A DNA stretch of 15,282 nucleotides from Burkholderiaceae bacterium (GTDB lineage: Bacteria > Pseudomonadota > Gammaproteobacteria > Burkholderiales > Burkholderiaceae_F), in the NCBI GenBank assembly GCA_013813185.1, contig JACCSD010000088.1, positions 1 through 15,282 on the forward strand, in the 5' to 3' direction. A program made the translations under genes and the position numbers. The number at the start of each line of letters is the position of its first letter. The stretch's first letter is position 1. The notes beneath the pieces were generated by a model. The model was not told where the DNA came from. It was given only the letters and a program-made list of their open reading frames with translations, and searched no databases. Positions 5,674-13,214 of the stretch are shown here, one piece after another.

Positions 5674-7457
5674 GTCGCTTCCCGCAGGCGAAGAGGACGC
5701 AGCACTCGCGAAAAAGCGCGCGCCGCGACCGTGCCGATAGCGTCGGCTTCAATGCGAATCCGCTGCTGACCGTCGCGTTGCCTGCGTGGCGCTCGAAGCT
5801 GATGCTGTTCCTGCTGTTCGTCGGATTCATCGCGCTCGCGGGCCGGACGTTTTACTTGATGGGCGGCGTGTCGACCGGCTTCCTGCAGCGTCAGGGCGAG
5901 GCGCGTTACGCGCGCACGCTCGACATACCGGCGACGCGCGGTCGCATCACCGACCGCAACGGCGTCGTGCTGGCTTCCTCGGTGCCGGCGCGCGCGGTGT
6001 GGGCCATTCCGGAAGATGTCGATGCGGGCCCGGAGCAGCTGAACACCCTTGCGCGTTTACTGCAGATGAACGCGAGCGAACTGAAACGGCGCCTGGCCGA
6101 TGAAGATCGCACATTCGTCTATCTGCGCCGCCAGGTCGACGCCGACGTTGCGGAACGCATCGCAGCGCTGAAGCTCGCCGGCGTTCACTCGTCGCGTGAA
6201 TTCAAACGCCACTACCCCGAGGGCGCCACCAACGCGCACGTGATCGGATTTACCAACGTCGAGGATCGCGGGCAGGAAGGGATCGAACTCGCATACGAGC
6301 GTTTGCTGGCGGGGCGCGCCGGTAGCCGGCGCGTGATCAAGGATCGGCTGGGGCGCGTCGTTGAAGACGACAGGCTGCGCGAGCCGCTCGATGGCAAAGA
6401 ACTGGCGCTGTCGATCGACAACCGGATCCAGTACAGCGCGCACGCGGCGCTGAAGAGCGCGCTCGACAAGCACCGCGCGAAGGCCGGCGCCGCGATCGTG
6501 TTCGATGTGAAGACAGGAGAAGTGCTGGCGCTTGCCAGTCTGCCGAGCTTCGATCCCAACCTGCGGGGCCGACTCGCCGGCGACGCGATTCGCAATCGGG
6601 TACTGACCGATACCTTTGAGCCCGGCTCGACGATGAAGCCGTTTTCGGTCGCCGCCGCGCTCGAGGCCGGGAAAGTCAAGGTAGACACACGCATTCAAAC
6701 CGCCCCGGGCCGCCTGACGATCGGCAATCGCACGATCGGCGATGCGAAGCCGCACGGCATGCTGACCGTCGAGGAAGTCGTCGCGCAGTCGAGCAACGTG
6801 GGGACCGCAAAGATCGCGCTCGACCTGCCGGCGCAGACGCTTTGGGATGCGTACACGAGCGTCGGCTTCGGCCAGGCGCCGCGGCTCGATTTCCCCGGCG
6901 CCGTCACCGGGCGTCTGCGGCCGGCCAAAACCTGGCGGCCGATCGAACAGGCGACGATCTCGTATGGTCACGGCGTTTCGGTCACGTTGATTCAACTGGC
7001 GCGCGCCTACTCGGTGTTCGCGAGCGACGGCTGGCTCGTACCGTTGACGCTGTTACGGGCCGATACGACTGCGATGCCGGTGCGCGCGATGTCGGCCGAG
7101 ACCGCCCTAGCGATGCGCAAAATGCTCGAAATGGCGGTCGGCCCCGAAGGCACCGCGCCTCTGGCGCGCATTCCCGCGTACCGGGTCGCCGGCAAGACGG
7201 GCACCGCGTACAAAATCAAGAACGGCCAGTACGTGAAGGAGTATGTCGCTTCCTTCGTCGGCTTTGCGCCGGTGTCGGACCCGCGCATCGTCGTTGCCGT
7301 GATGATCGACGAGCCTGCCGGCCAGCACTACGGTGGTCAGGTGGCGGCACCGGTGTTCGCGGCAATCACCGCGAGTGCATTGCGCACGTTGCAGGTGTCG
7401 CCGGACGCGCCGCTCGAGCCAAGCCGCGAAATGATCGCGTTGCGGAAAGCGCCGTGA
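5670..7457 (+). CDS. ftsI: septal peptidoglycan transpeptidase FtsI (PBP3)
   Basis: FtsI is the class B penicillin-binding protein that cross-links septal peptidoglycan, working with FtsW in the periplasm. The protein has 595 residues: a basic cytoplasmic tail (1-40), one membrane helix (about 42-62), the pedestal domain with ATRGRITDRNG (88-98), and the transpeptidase domain. Active-site motifs are complete: STMK (S320 nucleophile, K323), SSN (374-376) and KTG (509-511, followed by TAYK). The start is GTG at 5670, overlapping the ftsL stop by GTGA; the upstream frame carries GGAGGCGAAG (5658-5667) as Shine-Dalgarno. The stop overlaps murE by another GTGA (7454-7457), so translation is probably coupled. 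Confidence 0.96.
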   Translation: MSRFPQAKRTQHSRKSARRDRADSVGFNANPLLTVALPAWRSKLMLFLLFVGFIALAGRTFYLMGGVSTGFLQRQGEARYARTLDIPATRGRITDRNGVVLASSVPARAVWAIPEDVDAGPEQLNTLARLLQMNASELKRRLADEDRTFVYLRRQVDADVAERIAALKLAGVHSSREFKRHYPEGATNAHVIGFTNVEDRGQEGIELAYERLLAGRAGSRRVIKDRLGRVVEDDRLREPLDGKELALSIDNRIQYSAHAALKSALDKHRAKAGAAIVFDVKTGEVLALASLPSFDPNLRGRLAGDAIRNRVLTDTFEPGSTMKPFSVAAALEAGKVKVDTRIQTAPGRLTIGNRTIGDAKPHGMLTVEEVVAQSSNVGTAKIALDLPAQTLWDAYTSVGFGQAPRLDFPGAVTGRLRPAKTWRPIEQATISYGHGVSVTLIQLARAYSVFASDGWLVPLTLLRADTTAMPVRAMSAETALAMRKMLEMAVGPEGTAPLARIPAYRVAGKTGTAYKIKNGQYVKEYVASFVGFAPVSDPRIVVAVMIDEPAGQHYGGQVAAPVFAAITASALRTLQVSPDAPLEPSREMIALRKAP

Positions 7458-9022
7458 GCGAAGCAAGTGTTGCAGCGACTGAGGCGCTCGGCTGGCTGCG
7501 GCAGACCGCGCCGTCGGTATTCGCCGATCGGCGCGATCTGCATCTCGACAGCCGCCGTTTGAAGCGCGGTGATGTATTCCTCGCGGTACGCGGCGAGCGT
7601 GTCGATGGTCGACACTATTTGCCGGCCGCTGCTGCCAATGGGGCGGCCGCGGCGCTGATCGATTCCGAAGGATGGACTGAAGAAGCGTCGGCCGTGAGCG
7701 CGCTTCCGACGCTCGCCGTTAACAATCTGCGCGCCATGATCGGGCCTCTTGCTGCGGAGTTTTACCGGCGGCCGAGCGAGCATCTGCTGTCGATTGGCGT
7801 GACTGGCACCAACGGCAAGACTTCATCGACGCAGTGGATCGCGCAGCTGCTGACGCGCGCCGGGCGGCGCTGTGCGGTGATCGGCACCATCGGCGTTGGC
7901 TTTGCTGATGAACCGTTGACCGAAACGTCACTCACCACGCCCGACCCGGTGTCGCTGCAGCGAGAGGTGCGAGGGTTACTCGACGCCGGCGCGCATGCGC
8001 TCGCGATGGAAGTCTCCTCGATCGGGCTCGAGCAAGGGCGGTTGAACGGCATGAAGATCGATGTTGCGCTGTTCACGAACCTGACGCGCGATCATCTGGA
8101 CTATCACGGCACGATGCAGCGCTACGAAGCCGCGAAGTCTTTGCTGTTCGAATGGCCGACGTTGTCGCATGCCGTGATCAATCTCGACGATGCCGCCGGC
8201 CGCCGTCTGATACCCGGGCTCGCCGAGCGCGGGGTCGACGTGATCGGCTATAGCGCGAGCGACGCGCCGGGCCCGGAAATCGAGTGCTCCATCGCGCATC
8301 GATTGGCTGCGCGGGCGATCCGTGCCACATCGCACGGCCTTGCCTTCGAAGTCGAGCTCGACGGTGCCGCAATTCCCATCGAAGTGCCGGTGGTCGGTCA
8401 GTTCAACGTGGAGAATCTGCTGGGCGTGCTCGGCGTCATGCATGCGTGCGGCATCGACTTTGCGCGTGCGGTGGCTGCGCTGCCGCAACTTCATCCGCCG
8501 CTGGGCCGCATGCAGCAACTCGCGCTACCGGCTGCGCCGCTGGCAGTCATCGACTACGCGCACACGCCCGATGCGCTGGCGAAAGCGCTCGCAGCGTTGC
8601 GGCCGCTGGTTGAGGCGCGCGCAGGGAAGGGAGCCGGCGGAAAGTTATGGGTAGTGTTCGGCGCCGGCGGTGACCGCGACGCAGGGAAGCGCGCACCGAT
8701 GGGCGCAGCGGCCGCGCAGGGCGCCGACGTCGTCGTGGTCACCAGCGACAACCCGCGATCGGAAAACGCTGAAGCCATCGTTGCGCAGGTCGCGGGCGGA
8801 GCGGCAGACGCGCGGGAGTTGGTGACGATTGTCGATCGCAGCGCGGCGATTGCGCATGCAATAACGAACGCCGCCACCGCCGACGTCGTACTGATCGCGG
8901 GCAAGGGGCACGAGAGCTATCAGCTGATCGGCGCCGAGAAGCTGCCGTTTTCAGATCTCGTCCAAGCGCGCGCGGCACTCGCCAGGCGCGCAGACGCAAC
9001 AGGTGGGCAATGTCGGCACTGA
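7454..9022 (+). CDS. murE: UDP-MurNAc-L-Ala-D-Glu:meso-diaminopimelate ligase MurE
   Basis: MurE adds the third stem-peptide residue in the cytoplasm, using ATP. Starting at GTG 7454 gives 522 residues. The frame is open upstream to 6842, but that stretch is in another frame of ftsI and is not coding. Domains: N-terminal UDP-binding domain (about 1-105, LDSRRLKRGDVFLAVRGERVDG), central Mur ligase with P-loop GVTGTNGKT (115-123), a likely carbamylated K228 in YEAAKSLLFE, and a C-terminal domain. DNPR at 432-435 is the known signature for meso-diaminopimelate rather than lysine, and GKGHE (483-487) supports it. It overlaps ftsI by GTGA and murF by 13 nt. The substrate call implies a DAP-type, Gram-negative wall. 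Confidence 0.95.
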   Translation: MSEASVAATEALGWLRQTAPSVFADRRDLHLDSRRLKRGDVFLAVRGERVDGRHYLPAAAANGAAAALIDSEGWTEEASAVSALPTLAVNNLRAMIGPLAAEFYRRPSEHLLSIGVTGTNGKTSSTQWIAQLLTRAGRRCAVIGTIGVGFADEPLTETSLTTPDPVSLQREVRGLLDAGAHALAMEVSSIGLEQGRLNGMKIDVALFTNLTRDHLDYHGTMQRYEAAKSLLFEWPTLSHAVINLDDAAGRRLIPGLAERGVDVIGYSASDAPGPEIECSIAHRLAARAIRATSHGLAFEVELDGAAIPIEVPVVGQFNVENLLGVLGVMHACGIDFARAVAALPQLHPPLGRMQQLALPAAPLAVIDYAHTPDALAKALAALRPLVEARAGKGAGGKLWVVFGAGGDRDAGKRAPMGAAAAQGADVVVVTSDNPRSENAEAIVAQVAGGAADARELVTIVDRSAAIAHAITNAATADVVLIAGKGHESYQLIGAEKLPFSDLVQARAALARRADATGGQCRH

Positions 9023-10395
9023 TGACTCTGGGCGAAGTTGCGCGAGCGTTGACCGCGAGGAGCTCGCCGGTGGAAGTACACGGCGACAGCCGCGTCGGGT
9101 TCTCAAGCGTCTCGACCGATTCGCGCACGTTATCGCCGGGCGCGCTGTTCGTCGCTTTGAGCGGGGAACGCTTCGACGGCCACGACTACGCCGCGCGCGC
9201 ACGCGACAACGGAGCGGCAGCTGCGCTGGTTGAACGCCGGGTTGACGTCGATGTTCCGCAGCTGATCGTGGCCGACAGCAAACGCGCCTTCGGTCTCGCT
9301 GCCGCTTACTGGCGTTCGCGATTCTCAGTGCCGGTCATCGCTGTGGCAGGCAGCAATGGCAAGACGACGGTGACACAGATGATCGCCGCGATCCTCAGCG
9401 CAGCCTATGGCGAAAAGAATCGGCTGGCCACGCGCGGCAATCTGAACAACGACATCGGTGTCCCGTTGATGCTGTGGCAGCTATCGAAACAACATCAGGC
9501 GGCGGTGTTCGAAGTGGGAATGAACCATCCGGGCGAGATTGCTTATCTCGCCGAGCTGGTGCAGCCGACGGTCGCGCTGGTCAACAACGCTCAGCGCGAA
9601 CATCAGGAGTTCATGCAATCGGTCGAGGCGACCGCGTACGAAAACGGTGAAGCCATCGCGGGACTGTCCGATGACGGGGTCGCCGTGTTTCCGGGCGACG
9701 ATGCCTGTGCGCCGATCTGGCGGCAGCTGTCCGGTACGCGGCGCGTTATCGATTTCGCACTAAAAGCCTATGCGGTTATCACGGCGACCTTTCAAGCGGA
9801 GGAAGGCGGCGTGCAGATTTCGATGGCGACGCCAGCGGGTTTGATCGACGTCCGACTGGCTGCCGGTGGCGTTCACAACGTTCGCAATGCGCTGGCGGCG
9901 GCGGCGTGTGCCGTTGCTGCCGACATCGGCGCTGAAGCGATCGCCGCGGGCTTGAACGCCTGGCAGCCGACTGCGGGTCGCGGTGTGAAGCTGCGAATCG
10001 GCAATTGCAACGTGATCGACGACAGCTACAACGCGAATCCGGATTCGGTCCGCTCTGCGATCGATCTGCTCGCTGCAGCGCCCCCGCCCCGCGTGCTGGT
10101 GCTCGGCGACATGGGCGAAGTGGGAGAGCGGGGCCCGGAGTTTCATCGCGAGGTCGGCGCCTATGCGCACGAGCGCGGCGTCGATGCGCTCCTTGCAGTC
10201 GGACCGTTGACGCTTGAAGCAACGCAGTCGTTCGGCGCGGATGCGGTTCACTTCGACGACATCGACGCGCTAATCGGGGCGTTGCGCCCGAGTTTGAAAG
10301 CGGGCACGACGGTGCTGGTCAAGGGTTCCCGGTTCATGCAGATGGAACGTGTGGTGCACGCATTGAGCGCGCATCCGATGGAATCGGTGCACTGA
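9010..10395 (+). CDS. murF: UDP-MurNAc-tripeptide:D-Ala-D-Ala ligase MurF
   Basis: MurF completes UDP-MurNAc-pentapeptide by adding D-Ala-D-Ala with ATP. The 461-residue protein has the N-terminal domain motif STDSRTLSPGALFVALSGER (35-54), a P-loop AGSNGKTT (113-120), the NLNND segment after the P-loop helix, and VIDDSYNANPDS in the C-terminal domain. The start is uncertain: ATG 9010 has AGGTGG only 3 nt upstream, while in-frame ATG 9022 forms TGATG with the murE stop and gives the typical start MTLGEVARAL. Both differ by only four residues. The stop overlaps the mraY ATG by one base (TGATG, 10393-10397). Confidence 0.95.
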   Translation: MSALMTLGEVARALTARSSPVEVHGDSRVGFSSVSTDSRTLSPGALFVALSGERFDGHDYAARARDNGAAAALVERRVDVDVPQLIVADSKRAFGLAAAYWRSRFSVPVIAVAGSNGKTTVTQMIAAILSAAYGEKNRLATRGNLNNDIGVPLMLWQLSKQHQAAVFEVGMNHPGEIAYLAELVQPTVALVNNAQREHQEFMQSVEATAYENGEAIAGLSDDGVAVFPGDDACAPIWRQLSGTRRVIDFALKAYAVITATFQAEEGGVQISMATPAGLIDVRLAAGGVHNVRNALAAAACAVAADIGAEAIAAGLNAWQPTAGRGVKLRIGNCNVIDDSYNANPDSVRSAIDLLAAAPPPRVLVLGDMGEVGERGPEFHREVGAYAHERGVDALLAVGPLTLEATQSFGADAVHFDDIDALIGALRPSLKAGTTVLVKGSRFMQMERVVHALSAHPMESVH

Positions 10396-11549
10396 TGCTG
10401 TTCGAACTGTTCGAATGGCTAGCACGCGACATTCGTTCATTCAACGTCTTCTCGTACCTGACGTTGCGAGCGGTGCTCGCCGCGGCAACCTCGATGTTGA
10501 TCGGCCTGGCGGCCGGACCGTGGGTCATCCGCCGCCTTGCAGCATTGAAAATCGGCCAGGCGGTGCGGCAGGATGGCCCGCAGTCGCATCTGACCAAGAC
10601 CGGCACGCCGACGATGGGCGGCGCGCTGATTCTGATCTCGATCGGTGTCACGACGTTGCTGTGGGCCGATCTGTCGAACCGCTTCATCTGGGTCACGCTG
10701 ATCGTCACGCTCGGCTTCGGGCTGGTCGGATGGATCGACGACTATCGGAAGGTCGTGCACGGAAACCCGAAAGGCATGAGCGCGCGCGAAAAATACGCGT
10801 GGCAGTCGGCGATCGGGCTGGCAGCGTCGTTCTACCTCGCGTTTGCGATCGCGGCGCCATCGACCGATCGCATCTGGGACCTGATGCATCAATGGATCAC
10901 GCAGGGGTTCTACATCGACCTGCCGCCGCGCTCCGATCTGCTGGTGCCGTTCTTCAAGAACATCGCGTACCCGCTTGGCGTATTCGGTTTCGTCTTGCTG
11001 TCGTACCTGGTGATCGTCGGCACCAGCAACGCGGTGAACCTGACCGATGGACTGGACGGGTTGGCGATCATGCCGACGGTGATGATCGGTGCCGCACTCG
11101 GGGTCTTTGCCTACGTCGTCGGGCGTGCGGACTTCGCGCGCTATCTGCTGTTTCCGTACATCCCCGGCGCGGGTGAGTTGGTGATCATCTGCGCCGCGAT
11201 CTCCGGCGCCGGGCTGGCGTTTTTGTGGTTCAACGCGTACCCGGCCGAAGTGTTCATGGGCGATGTCGGCGCGCTCGCACTCGGCGGCGCGCTCGGCACG
11301 ATCGCGGTGATTACACGCCAGGAGATCGTGCTGTTCATCATGGGCGGTGTGTTCGTCGTCGAAACCATCTCGGTGATGTTGCAGGTCGCGTACTTCAAGT
11401 CGAGCGGCGGCCGCCGCATTTTTCGAATGGCGCCACTGCATCATCACTTCGAGCTCTCGGGCTGGAAGGAAACGCAGGTCGTCGTGCGATTTTGGATCAT
11501 CACGATGATGCTGGTGTTGGTTGGCCTCTCAACATTGAAGATCCGATGA
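10395..11549 (+). CDS. mraY: phospho-N-acetylmuramoyl-pentapeptide transferase MraY
   Basis: MraY is the integral membrane enzyme that transfers phospho-MurNAc-pentapeptide to undecaprenyl phosphate, making lipid I. At 384 residues with about ten hydrophobic segments it is full length. Catalytic motifs are present: the DD pair D115/D116 in WIDDYRKV, NLTDGLDGLA (215-224), FMGD with D290, and the HHH motif at 349-351 in MAPLHHHFE. The C-terminus ends in LSTLKIR, and residues 364-384 are encoded a second time about 157 bp downstream. The codons of this last stretch have fewer G/C third positions (TTT, TTG, TCA, ACA) than those of the second copy. Its stop lies in ATGA (11546-11549), but that ATG does not begin murD. 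Confidence 0.96.
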   Translation: MLFELFEWLARDIRSFNVFSYLTLRAVLAAATSMLIGLAAGPWVIRRLAALKIGQAVRQDGPQSHLTKTGTPTMGGALILISIGVTTLLWADLSNRFIWVTLIVTLGFGLVGWIDDYRKVVHGNPKGMSAREKYAWQSAIGLAASFYLAFAIAAPSTDRIWDLMHQWITQGFYIDLPPRSDLLVPFFKNIAYPLGVFGFVLLSYLVIVGTSNAVNLTDGLDGLAIMPTVMIGAALGVFAYVVGRADFARYLLFPYIPGAGELVIICAAISGAGLAFLWFNAYPAEVFMGDVGALALGGALGTIAVITRQEIVLFIMGGVFVVETISVMLQVAYFKSSGGRRIFRMAPLHHHFELSGWKETQVVVRFWIITMMLVLVGLSTLKIR

Positions 11550-11665
11550 ATCGGCACGAGCACGACGGGGGCGTTTGGACGAGGCTCATGCGCGCAGCGC
11601 GTGAAGCGAGCGTAGCGAGCGGCCGAGGCCAAACGCCTCAGTGCGGTTCTGGATCATCACGATGA
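11546..11665 (+). CDS. 39-codon small ORF in the mraY-murD insertion (doubtful)
   Basis: The ATG in the mraY stop ATGA opens a 39-codon frame, MNRHEHDGGVWTRLMRAARE..., ending at 11663-11665. Its last codons run out of frame into the duplicated mraY tail, so it is largely a by-product of the insertion. No domain is recognisable. Reinitiation could occur here, but the frame ends 37 nt before murD and does not couple to it directly. Confidence 0.18.
   Translation: MNRHEHDGGVWTRLMRAAREASVASGRGQTPQCGSGSSR
11550..11640 (+). repeat. palindromic element inserted between mraY and murD
   Basis: This 91-bp segment lies between the mraY stop and the duplicated mraY tail. Its outer arms are a perfect 9-bp inverted repeat, GGCGTTTGG (11570-11578) and CCAAACGCC (11629-11637). 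Inside is a 7-bp hairpin at 11586-11604 (TCATGCG/CGCGTGA, one wobble) and a short direct repeat, AGCGAGCGT then AGCGAGCG (11606-11622). It shares GCGCGCAGCGCG with the rsmH-ftsL repeats. It looks like a dispersed intergenic hairpin element rather than a gene; there is no transposase. Confidence 0.7.
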
Positions 11666-11706
11666 TGCTGGTCCTGGTGGGATTGTCGACGCTGAAGATT
11701 CGATGA
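11641..11706 (+). pseudogene. duplicated 3' end of mraY (22 codons, synonymously diverged)
   Basis: Reading from GTG 11641 gives VRFWIITMML...STLKIR and a TGA stop, the same 21 residues as the mraY C-terminus at 11484-11549. Of 66 bases, 54 match; the 12 differences fall in 11 codons and all are silent. The stop lies in ATGA (11703-11706), whose ATG starts murD, so this copy keeps the mraY-murD overlap typical of the cluster and is probably the original gene end. Its codons are more G/C-rich at third positions than those of the copy now attached to mraY. It is a fragment of mraY; the GTG could also start a 21-residue membrane peptide coupled to murD, but no good Shine-Dalgarno is seen. Confidence 0.9.
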
Positions 11707-13214
11707 CGGAATTGATCAATGAGCAGCGCGCACTCGTGCTGGGACTCGGCGACAGCGGCCTCGCGATGGCGCGCTTTCTGGCGTCGCGCGGGTACTCGGT
11801 GCGTGCGGCTGACACGCGGCGCGAGCCGCCGCGCCTGGCAGAGTTGCGCGCCGAGTTGCCGCAGGCCGACTTCGTTGCCGGCGACTTCGCTCCGGTATTG
11901 CTGGACGGCGTTGCGCTGTTGGCGCTAAGCCCCGGACTGTCGCCGACGCTTTCTGCAGCGGCACCCGTTGTCAAAGCGGCCCGCAAGCGCAAGATCGAAA
12001 TGGTCGGTGAGATCGAGCTGTTCGCGCGCGCGCTCGCGCGCCTGAAGGCGGACACCGGTTACGCACCGCAGATCGTCGGCGTGACCGGCACGAATGGAAA
12101 GACCACGACCAGCCAGCTCGTGGGCTTGATGATTGAAGCAGCGGGCAAGGGGGTACAGGTCGCCGGCAACATCGGCCCCGTCGCCCTCGACGCGCTGCGC
12201 ACCCGGTTGTCCGAACGCGATTTGCCCGAGGTCTGGGTGCTCGAGCTCTCGAGCTTTCAGTTGGCGACGACGCGCTCGCTCGCGTGTGACGCAGCCGTCG
12301 TGCTGAACATTACCGATGATCACCTCGACTGGCATGACACGCTGGAGAGTTACGCCGCTGCCAAGGCGCGCATCTTCGCGACCCATACTGTCCGAATACT
12401 GAATCGCGGCGATGGAACAGTTGCTGCGATGGCAAAGAGAAGCGGTGGCGACATCACTTTCGGCGCCGATGCGCCCGCCTCCGCGGATTCGTATGGAATC
12501 GTCGTCGATCACGGTGTGGCATGGCTGGCGTGGGTGGAGGATGCGAGCGCGCCCGCGCGCAAGAAGAAGGCACGCGATCAGGCACCGCAGGGGTCCGAGT
12601 GCTCCCGGCTGCTGGTGCATCGACTGATGCCGGCCGACGCACTTGGAATTCGCGGCCGACACAATGCGACCAATGCGCTCGCGGCGCTGGCACTGGCACG
12701 CGCTATTGGCTGCGCGCTGGCGCCGATGATGCATGCGCTGCGACGTTATTCCGGCGAGCCGCATCGGTTGCAGTTGATTGCCACGATTGACGGCGTCGAG
12801 TATTTCAACGACAGCAAAGGCACCAACGTCGGCGCCACTGTCGCCGCGCTCGAAGGCCTCGGGGCCGAGGGGAAGAAACTGGTTCTTATCCTCGGAGGCG
12901 ACGGCAAGGGGCAGAGTTTTTCGCCGCTGGCGGCGCCGGTTGCGCGCTTCGCGCGAGCCGTCATCGTCGTTGGCCGCGACGCTGCTGCGATCCGGGCCGT
13001 GCTCGAAGAGCATGCGGGCGGCGTCCCCCTGTTGGATGCAGACACACTCGAGCAAGCAGTCTCGATTGCTGCAGGACAGGCGAAGCAGGGAGACGCAGTT
13101 GCTTTGTCGCCCGCCTGCGCCAGCTTCGACATGTTTCGCAACTATGTGCACCGTGGCGAGGTCTTCGCGGACGCGGTTCGAGAGCTGTCGGCCGAAGCGG
13201 GACAGCCGTCATGA
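11703..13214 (+). CDS. murD: UDP-MurNAc-L-alanine:D-glutamate ligase MurD
   Basis: MurD adds D-glutamate as the second stem-peptide residue, using ATP in the cytoplasm. It has 503 residues, longer than the roughly 440 of Escherichia coli. Domains: N-terminal Rossmann-like UDP-binding domain (LVLGLGDSGLAMARFLASRG, 11-30), central domain with P-loop GVTGTNGKTTT (126-136), ELSSFQL (181-187) and NITDDHLDWH (202-211), and a C-terminal domain with FNDSKGTN (368-375) and SPACASFDMFRN (469-480). Extra length includes a basic, probably flexible stretch near 280-300 (SAPARKKKARDQAPQGSEC). ATG 11703 has no strong Shine-Dalgarno and overlaps the duplicated mraY tail, so efficient translation may depend on ribosomes reading that copy. 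The stop overlaps ftsW by ATGA (13211-13214). Confidence 0.95.
   Translation: MTELINEQRALVLGLGDSGLAMARFLASRGYSVRAADTRREPPRLAELRAELPQADFVAGDFAPVLLDGVALLALSPGLSPTLSAAAPVVKAARKRKIEMVGEIELFARALARLKADTGYAPQIVGVTGTNGKTTTSQLVGLMIEAAGKGVQVAGNIGPVALDALRTRLSERDLPEVWVLELSSFQLATTRSLACDAAVVLNITDDHLDWHDTLESYAAAKARIFATHTVRILNRGDGTVAAMAKRSGGDITFGADAPASADSYGIVVDHGVAWLAWVEDASAPARKKKARDQAPQGSECSRLLVHRLMPADALGIRGRHNATNALAALALARAIGCALAPMMHALRRYSGEPHRLQLIATIDGVEYFNDSKGTNVGATVAALEGLGAEGKKLVLILGGDGKGQSFSPLAAPVARFARAVIVVGRDAAAIRAVLEEHAGGVPLLDADTLEQAVSIAAGQAKQGDAVALSPACASFDMFRNYVHRGEVFADAVRELSAEAGQPS

Noticed and set aside
6842..7453. Upstream extension of the murE frame through ftsI
   Set aside because: The extension lies wholly inside ftsI in another frame and has no MurE similarity. 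GTG 7454 overlaps the ftsI stop and gives a normal-length protein.
11225..11545. Longer plus-strand frame leading into the 39-codon ORF at 11546
   Set aside because: This part overlaps mraY in another frame and has arginine-rich shadow composition; only the stretch after the mraY stop was considered.
11925..13151. 408-codon minus-strand frame opposite murD; similar frames opposite mraY (10437-11447), ftsW/murG (14027-15061) and ftsI (6057-6995)
   Set aside because: Each lies opposite a gene with complete family motifs, and the translations have shadow-like composition without domains.
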